Below, in pieces: positions 10,260 to 20,106 of a DNA stretch of 64,000 bases. The number at the start of each line of letters is the position of its first letter. Position 1 is the stretch's first letter. The notes beneath the pieces were generated by a model. That model was not told where the DNA came from. It was given only the letters and a program-made list of their open reading frames with translations, and did not search any database. The stretch lies in contig NC_092676.1 in the NCBI RefSeq assembly GCF_964355755.1, positions 8,478,288-8,542,287 of the forward strand, read 5' to 3'. Position numbers and translations under genes: made by a program. The DNA is from Antedon mediterranea (taxonomy: Eukaryota; Echinodermata; Crinoidea; Comatulida; Antedonidae).

Positions 10260-10609
10260 GAAAGTACCCTAGCATACATTTAAAAGTATTTTTTTGTTGA
10301 GATTTTATAATATAAACATTTCACATGTGTATTTACAGTAATGAATTATGGACTTGACCATTGTCCTGCTGAGACAAATTGTTGATGACCAACCTGTCTT
10401 TGACCGCATGACAATGGCATTTTATTTATAATTGGTCAAAATCAGTTTGACCAGATAAAATGGCTATAGTATGCTTGTAGATACCATTATATTTTAATTT
10501 TCCTCTTATATTTTAATTACAGCGTCGGAAAAAAGATTTAGTTATCTTTCAGATGAAACATCTAGCTTGTGGTGGAGTTCAGGTGGAATTCTGTACATGT
10601 TTGGGGAAA
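10260..10609. other. Spacer before the 53-bp array
   Basis: AT-rich sequence with no gene that I can see. Near 10552-10570, GATGAAAC and AGCTTGT have inverted counterparts just past the other end of the array (ACAAGCT at 11664, GTTTCAT at 11680), weakly suggesting that the array sits inside a larger inverted-repeat element. Confidence 0.4.
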
Positions 10610-11670
10610 CTGATCATCTATGTGCATGATCACCATTAGAAAGATGGTAATTGACAAGCTAACTGATCATCTATGTGCATTATCACCATTAGAAAGATGG
10701 TAATTGACAAGCTAACTGATCATCTATGTGCATGATCACCATTAGAAAGATGGTAATTGACAAGCTAACTGATCATCTATGTGCATTATCACCATTAGAA
10801 AGATGGTAATTGACAAGCTAACTGATCATCTATGTGCATGATCACCATTAGAAAGATGGTAATTGACAAGCTAACTGATCATCTATGTGCATGATCACCA
10901 TTAGAAAGATGGTAATTGACAAGCTAACTGATCATCTATGTGCATGATCACCATTAGAAAGATGGTAATTGACAAGCTAACTGATCATCTATGTGCATTA
11001 TCACCATTAGAAAGATGGTAATTGACAAGCTAACTGATCATCTATGTGCATGATCACCATTAGAAAGATGGTAATTGACAAGCTAACTGATCATCTATGT
11101 GCATGATCACCATTAGAAAGATGGTAATTGACAAGCTAACTGATCATCTATGTGCATGATCACCATTAGAAAGATGGTAATTGACAAGCTAACTGATCAT
11201 CTATGTGCATGATCACCATTAGAAAGATGGTAATTGACAAGCTAACTGATCATCTATGTGCATTATCACCATTAGAAAGATGGTAATTGACAAGCTAACT
11301 GATCATCTATGTGCATGATCACCATTAGAAAGATGGTAATTGACAAGCTAACTGATCATCTATGTGCATGATCACCATTAGAAAGATGGTAATTGACAAG
11401 CTAACTGATCATCTATGTGCATGATCACCATTAGAAAGATGGTAATTGACAAGCTAACTGATCATCTATGTGCATTATCACCATTAGAAAGATGGTAATT
11501 GACAAGCTAACTGATCATCTATGTGCATGATCACCATTAGAAAGATGGTAATTGACAAGCTAACTGATCATCTATGTGCATGATCACCATTAGAAAGATG
11601 GTAATTGACAAGCTAACTGATCATCTATGTGCATGATCACCATTAGAAAGATGGTAATTGACGACAAGCT
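10610..11670 (+). repeat. 53-bp tandem array, about 20 copies
   Basis: An extremely homogeneous array with period 53, starting CTGATCATCTATGTGC. Each unit contains TGATCAT and ATGATCA as 7-bp inverted arms around an 8-bp loop, then ACCAT and ATGGT around a 7-bp loop. Apart from one G/T position and the last unit's tail (a GAC insertion), the units look identical. The T variant (GCATTATC instead of GCATGATC) occurs in copies 2, 4, 8, 13 and 17. Such homogeneity implies recent expansion or ongoing homogenisation. Confidence 0.97.
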
Positions 11671-11878
11671 TGTACATAGGTTTCATTGGTATGTGTAAAC
11701 CCAACAGCTTTTATTAATTAATGATAAAAAATATTGCTTATATATCAAGATTTGCATTCAGTTAAAACAAATTTATTTTATTCAGTAGTGTTTCTGGCAA
11801 TTATTTCTTTTAGTTAATTTGCATATTATTTGCATATAATTACATGTGTCCATTTCCTTTGTGTTACATTCCTTTGTG

Positions 11879-11929
11879 TTTGTGCATAGATATATTATAG
11901 TTCACTATAATATCTCTATGGTTTGTGCA
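11879..11929. mobile_element. 35-bp palindromic insertion with TTTGTGCA direct repeats, copy 1
   Basis: A 35-bp palindrome (core ATATTATAGT-TC-ACTATAATAT, right end TCTCTATGG) is flanked by perfect 8-bp direct repeats TTTGTGCA at 11879-11886 and 11922-11929. It is related to the palindromes at 11946 and 37773. Confidence 0.6.
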
Positions 11930-11940
11930 AAAGAAGTCAG

Positions 11941-11985
11941 TTGAGCCATAGAGATATTATAGTATAATATCTCTATGGTTGAGCC
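11941..11985. mobile_element. 31-33 bp palindromic insertion with TTGAGCC direct repeats, copy 2
   Basis: A perfect palindrome with 16-bp arms (CCATAGAGATATTATA and its complement) around one central base at 11946-11978. It is flanked by direct repeats TTGAGCC (11941-11947 and 11979-11985) that overlap the first two palindrome bases. Confidence 0.65.
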
Positions 11986-12066
11986 TTGGCCATTACACAG
12001 GAAATACTTATTGTGTACCTGTTTTGTGTACTTGTACTCCAGACAAGACCATGTGTTCACAGTGCC

Positions 12067-12421
12067 CAGGGGCGGACGGAGGGGTGTTGCCCCAGTTGCC
12101 CGGGCAACACCCTTAATTTCATACTAAATGTTTTTTTCTACCATTAAATTAAAATTTAGATCCCATTTCATCTTATTATTAACCATTAACGTTATAGAAG
12201 TCCACGGTTGGAAGAGTCTATATGTAAATTGACAGACTGCAGCGTAAAATTAACCGCGCACAATTTAACGGCGGCGGTCAGCGTAATTTTTTTAATGTTT
12301 TATATACATGTTTCTGAACATGCTCAGAATGAATTTCTGACTGTTTGGATGCAAACACTTGGTTTCTATATGGCCCTAGACTCTAGGGCAACCCCTTATA
12401 ATAGTCCTGCGACCGCCCCTG
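12067..12421. mobile_element. 355-bp hAT-like non-autonomous transposon
   Basis: Starts CAGGGGCGG and ends CCGCCCCTG, the typical hAT terminus. Perfect 5-bp direct repeats GTGCC abut both ends (12062-12066 and 12422-12426). Just inside the left end is a hairpin, GGGTGTTGCCC with GGGCAACACCC. Classical hAT elements make 8-bp duplications; a 5-bp one would fit the hAT5-type variant. There is no transposase inside. The open frame at 12208-12501 runs across its right end and is not a gene. Confidence 0.75.
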
Positions 12422-15119
12422 GTGCCTTAGTTATTAGCAAACAAAACATATTGTTTTTATGTGTTCACAGTGTTTTGGTAATAGAAGACAAGACCTATTA
12501 GTTTATATGTGTTCCAGTTGTTTAGGACTTCTAGAAAAGACCTATATGTTGTCAGTGTTTTGTACTGCCAGACCTATTTTTCATGCTTGTCAAGCTCAAC
12601 CCTAAAGGTAAGATTACCTTTTCCCATTTAAACTACATTCAGTTGAGACTTATAAACAAATAGTAGTTTCAGTAAATTGAAATAACTATAATATATTTAT
12701 ATATTTATAATGCGTTTTATACACATCTCAATAGCTGCCACCAAACGGCACTAATTAGATCGTACTGCCTGCCGGTCAATTCAAACGTTACTGCAGTGTA
12801 GTTGACACCAGGTCAGTGTCTGTCAATGAAATAACCGTTATTTTACGTTGCAGCTGAAAGTTGCACAGCAATAACTGGTTAATTGGCATTCTAACACTGA
12901 AAAAAGAAAAAGAAAAAAATGTTTAAAAAAATAGATTGAAAAGAAAAAAAATTTATTTTAAAAAATCGATTTAACCGGTTATTGAAAATTTGTCCTGTTT
13001 TTGCTCCCAAGAAATTGGTGTTAATGTAATATTCACACCAGTTATTTTTTTGCAGCAGAAACAGGACCCATGTCAATCCACAACTTTTAATGAACAATTT
13101 TCCCTGGAATTTGTCTTCAGACTGCTGGCTTCAGGCCTAAATGTGATGATTACCAGTAGTATAGGACATACCCATCTTAGTCCAGTGTAGACATTCCATG
13201 CAGCTTGTCATGTATCCTTTATTCAATCATTTACATTGATAGACTACTAATTGTGTTTTACAATTGGAAAACATTTTTTTCATATTGTTTATAATGGTAG
13301 ATTAAAAACAACCTTAGTTCTACTTTATTGCAATACCAGACAAACATATTAGTTTCATTTCTATTAATAGATTTTAATGTCTTCTACCAAAAATGTTGGT
13401 GTCGGATATTGAAGAGATTCTTAGAAGGGCAAATATTATGCCATTTATTGTCTCAAATTAATCAAGTTATCGCAGTTAGATTCTTAAATAGGTTAATTTA
13501 TCTTGATCCACATTGGATACATGGACACTATTCAAAGTAGGTTCTTCCCTGAACTTGTGTTTTAATCAGCTATGTTATGCTCAGTAATCATTGACAAACC
13601 AACCAATACATAGCCCCAAGCTGGTATGTGTTGTGCTGATGAGAACATGATGTCATTAAGTTTAATATACAAATTCAGCGCAACATTTCAGGCAGCCTTA
13701 TTAATTTAGAATGCAATGATGTATGTAATAATGTTAATATTATTATGTTGTTTTATTTCGTCACTTTCTAGTAACGATAACAGGGAGCTCATGTCTGGAA
13801 AGTCTGGTGGGAACAATTTTGGTATACAGATTTTACTGATTTTTGTTTAAAGCCTATATGTTTGATATGTGGTTTTGTAAAGTACGGTAGTGACATGATA
13901 GGTTCATGGCAAAAGTAAAATTTCCCATCCTAAAACTTGGCCCAGCGAGTTGTCCTATATGCACGAATCATACCTGCGTCGTATGGTAATTATTGATAAG
14001 CACTTGGCTCTAATCTCTGTGCCAATTCATTAAATCAAATCAAATAATTATATTTCTGATTAACATTTATTAGTACTTTAGCCCGTCACCTGCAGGGAAT
14101 CCAGTTACTTTGTCGCCAATTATGAAAAATAGACCCAGAGCATATCAAGGTCAACTTTGCTTTCTTTAGTGAGTCTATTTCACCCATTATCTTGAACACT
14201 TCATTAAACTGTGTAACAAAATATAATTATCTGGGACAAATCCAATGGGGTACATGGGGTGGGAGAAGGTATGGTGTTGTGAAGATGTATCCAGAAATCT
14301 TCAGAAGACTGGTGATCATCTTTTCCACCGACAACATCACTTGTAGACAAAAACCATTCATAATTCAATTAAAATGTACAAAGGTCCTAATATTTAAACA
14401 GTACATCTTAAAGCAAATTTGTTAAACATACTTTTGATGAATTGTTATTGCTACCTTTTATTTATCTGTGATGTTTGATTGTTTTGATTATTTTGTGTCT
14501 TTTTTAAACAGGCTTATATTCGGGAGTTTTTTTGGCTCTAATATGGTAACATGTATAATAATTAATATGAAAAAAAACAAAACACTATCAAGAAGTGATA
14601 AAATAAAGCAAAAATTGTATCAAAATGCTTGGTAAATTGTAGATCATGTCAATTAATTAATTCAACTAGAAATAGAAATGTGTTGTAATACAATATTGTA
14701 TGCATTTTGTGGGGGCGTTTATTCCAAATGATGTTCTATGGGGGCGTTTATTCGAGGGAGGCATTTATTCAAAGCGGGGCATTTATTGGAAGAAATAAAG
14801 TTTTTAGTCCTTTTTTTTATAGTTTTCAATTTGAAGTAGGTTTTGATATTAAAAAACTAAGTTTTCTAGATCTAGAAAACTCAGAGGCACCTTATAAACC
14901 TTTTTACTGTAGTGGTATTAGACTTTTCTCTATAATATAATAATATTATTATCTGTGTATGATACTAGAGTTTATTATGTATATAATCTAATTCTGTATA
15001 TATAATATTTTCTATAACAGCTTTAATGAGCATGTTATTGGATGTGAAGTGTACAATTATATAGTTTAATTAACTATAGAGTTATTAGATTTTAATTCTT
15101 ACCATGCAACATAACAACA
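12422..15119. other. No gene found; minor structures only
   Basis: AT-rich DNA. A moderately GC-rich patch at 12720-12880 may be regulatory. At 12991-13067 GTCCTGTTTTTGCT and AGCAGAAACAGGAC form a 14-bp inverted pair with one mismatch around a GGTGT/ACACC inner stem. Short open frames here lack domains and splice context. Confidence 0.5.
14709..14795 (+). repeat. Degenerate GGGGGCGTTTATTC repeats
   Basis: Four spaced variants of GGGGGCGTTTATTC / GGGGCATTTATT within about 85 bp. This looks like a decayed transposon terminus; I could not identify the partner end. Confidence 0.45.
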
Positions 15120-15375
15120 ATGATTCAATTTGTTATAGTTCACATTGATACAGCTGTCATCCCAGTATGGGTTTTACATGTTGAGAAATCAACCTCCTAT
15201 CTACGCACTCGGCTCTCATGTCTCCATCCCCACAACGAATACGGTTTTCTTTGGCCTGCGCTTGCAGTAATTCGGGTGTTAGTCTCGCTAATTAACGAAA
15301 TCATCATTAGTGTCAGCTGTTCGTACAAGTCAAGATTCTCTTCAAATTCCCAGGGTCGACATATATATTCCTTTA
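15120..15375. other. Moderately GC-rich unique block, possible conserved element
   Basis: Less AT-rich than its surroundings and free of recognisable repeats, with TTAATTAGC-type homeodomain sites on the minus strand. An 86-codon plus-strand frame (15120-15380) has no recognisable domain and no clear exon borders, so I do not call a gene. Confidence 0.25.
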
Positions 15376-15496
15376 TTTAGTATTGTTTTTTTTTTTTGGG
15401 CGATGTGGGGTACCCATTAAAAATTTTAATCAGATATGGTTACAAATACTCTACTTTTACAAAACAAAGGCTGTTGTGGATTAACAGTATTTATAC

Positions 15497-16430
15497 AAAG
15501 GGATCATGTCAAAATGATTCTACTGCAGTTACTGCAGTAAAAACATTTATTTACTGAAATAACAGGATTTTAGTTTATTTCAATATGTAATCATTCATTT
15601 TAATTATTAATCACAAATGTATCTACTACAATGGGTTAAAGTTGATAGATTTTTAGTAGACCCACATAGGATAGAGCTTAAGACTGTTGTTTTATTTTAT
15701 CTATTTATAGGAATCACCTTTATATCGGTGGCACACATTTATCAGTTAATGGTGCATCCAATTTATAGACAAAATTACAAAAAAACATAAGCCACAAAAG
15801 TCTAAATACTAATACATAAATAACATCAAAACAAAATGTAAACTAATTAATAATTAGATCTGTATGAAAATTATACATAATACGTAAATTGTACAATACT
15901 TAATTGTTATACATACACTTTTGAGTCCTGGTTTCTTACTATACAAGAGGCAGTCATTGCAATAAATACTAAAAAAACCTGGCTAAATAATTGCATAAAC
16001 CGGTTATAGAATAAATAAAATGATAATAAAAATAAATCAGGCTTGATAGAGTGCATTATGTTAATAGCACCATGCAATGCGCTTTACATTAAAACAAAAA
16101 TATACAGAGAAAAATTAGCCAAAAGTTAACTTAAAAAGATGGGTTTTTAATAATTGTTTGAATGTAACGACGGTGGGTGCTTGTTGAATTGCAGGTGGTA
16201 AGTCATTACAAAGAGCAATTGAGGCACAAAAGAATGAGCGACTTCTATAAAACTGTGTAGAAGGGCGGACAGAGTGTGAGAGACTCAGAAGAAGACCTCA
16301 GAGTTCTTTTAGGAGCATATAATTTGATGGGTTCATTTATGAATGAGTTGTGCATGGCTTATGTAAGCAACAGAATCTTAAAATGTAGTTACTGCAGTAG
16401 AATAATGTGATGACCCTTTACTGCAGTAAA
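15497..16430. mobile_element. Possible TE bounded by CTACTGCAGTTACTG-type inverted ends
   Basis: About 40 bp at 15497 (AAAGGGATCATG through TTCTACTGCAGTTACTGCAG) recurs imperfectly inverted near 16385-16430 (CTGCAGTAGAATAATGTGATG then ACCCTTT). The interval also contains the AGCGC-type repeat body at 16030-16330, perhaps nested. Confidence 0.35.
16030..16330. repeat. Widespread AGCGC...GGCGCTTTACA-type repeat body
   Basis: GATAGAGTGCATTATG, CAATGCGCTTTACA and the following stretch (GACGGTGGGTGCTTGTTG, GACTTCTATAAAACTGTGTAG) look like a decayed copy of a repeat type common in aquatic animals. Related short pieces lie at 17313 and 56520. Confidence 0.45.
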
Positions 16431-16507
16431 CAGCAGCAGAATGAATACATGGTCTCTTAAAAATGTTTAATGATACTATATTTTAATTATTTAATAATTG
16501 AAATAAA

Positions 16508-16825
16508 TAGCGTTTATTTTATCGGTTACAAATTTAGCATAATGCTGATAAATGAACGCTATTAATAATTAAAATCATTGCATTTTTATGGATTCATTTC
16601 CTTCCCCCTTTCCATGATAAAACAAATGGTAGCTGTCTCTTCCATTAATGACGACAATCATTTTGTAACAATACAATTTACATTTTAATCAGTGTTTTTT
16701 AAATGGCTTGATTGTATCCACCAGCTAACATGCAAATTAGAGTACAAATTACATTTTTTATCACTCTTCTATTGAAAATATGCATCAGCATTATGCTAAA
16801 TTCGTAACCGATAAAATGAACGCTA
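16508..16825. mobile_element. 314-bp MITE with 39-bp inverted repeats and TA duplication
   Basis: GCGTTTATTTTATCGGTTAC at 16510 and its inverse at 16823 continue through TTTAGCATAATGCTGAT, giving about 39-bp arms with two differences. TA flanks both ends (16508-16509, 16824-16825), as in Tc1/mariner-type elements. No coding capacity. Confidence 0.88.
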
Positions 16826-17021
16826 TAGAGTGTAGTTTAATGGGCATTGTGAGATAGTTCACGGTCTTTATTCTGTGGTAGTAATAAATGTTATATCATT
16901 CATAGAATTTTTGCATCATAAATATATAAATATAACTGTTTGAAATGATTAGATAAATAAATGTGTTGTTATTCTTGGTTTGGGAAGTTTTTTCATTCTT
17001 GATTGTCTCATCTGTTCTCAT

Positions 17022-17200
17022 TAAGCTCTGTCTACGCTATCAAACTAGTTTGACAAAAAAAGTGTGATGTGCCCAAATATGGTAGTGATATGGCCAAATA
17101 TGGTAGAGATATGACCAAATATGGTAGTTGTATTACATCATCATGTCTATTATGGGCACATCACATTTTTTTTGTCACACAAACTTTGATAGTGTTTAAT
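17022..17200. mobile_element. MITE family with AAGCTCTGTCTACA ends, copy 2
   Basis: Starts TAAGCTCTGTCTACGCTATC. The interior contains GATGTGCCCAAATATGG plus three CCAAATATGGTAG repeats, then the inverse GGGCACATCACA. The right end (TTTGATAGTGTTTAAT) is decayed compared with copies 1 and 3. Confidence 0.8.
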
Positions 17201-17276
17201 ATTAATTTTAGCATTATTTCCTTTTAATGTATATCTTTAATTATATTCAATAAATTATTAAATATGTACCTTAATA

Positions 17277-17520
17277 ATAATAATAATAATAATAATTATT
17301 ATTATTATTAAGATTTATAGAGCGCACATATCCACAAAGTGCTCAAGGCGCTTGTGAAAACCATGAGAAATGCAACCATGAAACTAAAAACGAAAAAAAA
17401 ATTAAAAAAAAAAATGTAAAAAATTTGTATCATTATTTTCATTTTGCTTTTATTGAAACGACATAGGAGGTGCTTCGGTAACAGTGCATCATAAACACAG
17501 GTGATGCCCACAAGCCCTAA
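17277..17520 (-). mobile_element. SINE 3'-end remnant with TAA tail
   Basis: A TAA/TTA microsatellite (17277-17312) abuts TAGAGCGCACATATCC and CTCAAGGCGCTTGTG. The same tail-plus-GCGC block arrangement is seen in the tRNA-headed SINE at 56506-56819. The tRNA head is not recognisable here. Confidence 0.4.
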
Positions 17521-17789
17521 AATCACAAAACTTTCTCAATTAATAAGAGATAACACTCTATATCAATAATTGATTGATGTCTAATTTAATTTAGGCCTAA
17601 ATAATAATGCCTAAATTTGTTCTCCCTTTTCAATTGTATCAATGACTGTTATTGTCCCCCAAAAACATGAACAATAAGGATTGAATAAATCAGACTTTGA
17701 ATATGTTATTTTGTAGATTTAATAAAGTTAATCACTTCCAAAGAAAAGAAAACCCTCAATCAATGTTTTGCTTACATAACAGTTTTTTT

Positions 17790-17916
17790 TAGGTAAATAA
17801 TTTTTTTTTTGGATTACATTTTTGGTTAAAGTGAATAACTATTATGTGACATTAAAATGACATATTCAACAACAAAATGTTTAAAAACATTTTTTTTTAG
17901 AACAATATACCTTTAA
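17790..17916 (-). mobile_element. TTAA-flanked MITE family, fragment (reverse)
   Basis: Reverse-oriented copy of the family at 43431 and 56017: it ends GAACAATATACC next to TTAA at 17913-17916 and contains the complement of CATTTTAATGTCACA and TTCACTTTAACC. The other end is missing. Confidence 0.65.
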
Positions 17917-18809
17917 CTATTCCAGTCTGTTGAAAGCTGAAAATTAAATTTTATTTTTTAAAAACTGTAAGTTTTATAGGAAGTCATTAAGCTGGAATTC
18001 CACACGGAGTTTTGAGTTAATATTAGTAAAAATTCGTTTCATACGTATACTACTTGAGCTTGTATTTTCAGACAAAAATCAAAACATTGAATGGTGGACT
18101 AACATAAAAAAGATAATAAATACAGACTTGGGGCAAGCAATAGTGGGCAAGCATACTTGGGGCAAGCATAGGAAGTCATATGCAAAGTTATGTATACTGT
18201 TGCAGATCCTTTGCAATCTGTAATTCAAGTACCCCCTCTATAGTCTTCTAATTAACATTTTACATACTGCGTAGATATGTCTACACCTGGGTGTACTATG
18301 CATTTGTCATAATAACTAGTGAAATGCTTGTTAATATAATTACGGATGAGCCAACCCAATGTCTGCGTTAAGTCTGTATGCATTATTCCCGTAATTAAAA
18401 TACAGTATTATGTGTTGGGTCAAGTTATCTTGTTATCCAGTCCACTTAAATACTATGGTATTATACCTATAGCCGGGAATTGTAATTAGAACTCCCTGCC
18501 TATAGGTTTAATTTAAAAGGGAAACATTTGTCAAATGAGAACTTAGAAATACATGAATACCTTAATAATAGTATTACAGCATTTCCAAAATTGGTTGTGA
18601 TTTTTACATAAAATTATGTTTGTCATGCTTATTGATTTTTTTTTCCTATTAATTTGACACATATGGGACCCAACAAGGTGTTCCCTTAATAGGGTTTTCC
18701 CTGCATATTGATTGGACATAGTAATGTATATAGTATTGTAAGAGGGCAAAACATACATTTGTCATAATAGGAACTTTTTGGGTGTGGGTTAAATTTCCAT
18801 AATAAGGTT

Positions 18810-18935
18810 TATCAGAAATAGTGTGCGTGACGCATGGTGCGAAGGACTTAGGAGCAAACGTCATGGCGAGTACATCCGTGATTTGTTGTTTGTACGTACG
18901 CGTAGTGCATTGTGCAATGACGTCCCTCACAAAAT
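18810..18935. promoter_or_regulatory. CpG-bearing patch with C/EBP-like and CRE-like sites
   Basis: ATTGTGCAAT (18909-18918) overlaps TGACGTCC (18918-18925), and ACGTACGCG precedes them. This resembles a C/EBP-ATF composite site in otherwise AT-rich DNA. No adjoining exon was found. Confidence 0.25.
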
Positions 18936-20078
18936 CAAGCTATTTGCGATAAACCTTATGGATTTTGACTTGTTCATAAAGTTGTGTATTTTGTGTGTAT
19001 TGGTGTTTAAGTTTATAAACATACAGTGAGAAAACATACAAAATGAACAAGGTCATTCTCTCCCAACATATAAATTTTTATTAGCATTTATGATTGGTAG
19101 TATTAGATGTAATTTTAATATACAGTCTACATTTTATTTTGAATGACAAGTATAGGGATGAGGAGGCAAATATATCAAGAGTACTTGCCCAGAACATCAT
19201 ATCGTTATAATATTATTTACAAGTTAAACAATCCTAGTGTATTTAATATAAGATCAACTTTCCGATCATATGAATCATATAGATTATCACATCAAGCTAC
19301 AAAGGCTCATAAAAACTTGTCAAAAAATTGCAATCACTATCTAGACTCAAGTGTAATAAAATATGTTTGTTGTCAGTATTGCACTCAAATCGTATTCAAT
19401 AAATAGATTAAAACTTAAAATCATTAATGACTATATGTTCTACATTGTACAAACAGAAGTAGAAATAAAATGGAATTGCACTTAAAACACAAATAAACTT
19501 CAAAATCACCCCTGATATGATAGATCTGTTATCAAAAAACTATGTGTGTACTACATTCTATGTATAAAACAAAAATCAAATCGGAACCTATATCTAAAAG
19601 TATGGAGGTAAAAAAATGTTTTAAATTGAGATTTGTACACGCACACACACACTATGGGTCCCAATTTTGAACACATATAGACATATAATTTGTAGAATAA
19701 TCCATTGTTTATTTAGTATCAAGAAAATTCACTGCATAATATATGATTTGGTTAATAACAAATCAATCGGAAAATAATAATAATGATCATAATAACATAA
19801 CTGAAAGAATAAAAACAACAGTGAAAGAACATGATAAATTAAAACCTCAATAATATATAATTAAAAAAAATCAATAAACAGCATTAACACATTGTATGAA
19901 GTCTTACTTTATCGAAATAATATGTTATATTAGTTTTATAATACATTATTATATAACATATCATAATATATCATTATATTATTGGTAAACACTTTATTTT
20001 ATAAAAAAAAACTCAAAGAAGACTACCGATATCGAATGTATAAAAGCAAACCACATTTAACTTTGTATTAAAATTAAG

Positions 20079-20106
20079 TTATATATATATATATATATAT
20101 ATATAA
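20079..20106. repeat. TA dinucleotide microsatellite
   Basis: About 13 uninterrupted TA units. Confidence 0.95.

Noticed and set aside
10610-11670. CRISPR-like array
   Set aside because: The units are contiguous, with no unique spacers, and the host is an animal. It is a minisatellite.
12208-12501. 97-codon plus-strand frame
   Set aside because: Runs out of the right end of the hAT-like element into flanking DNA; no domain.
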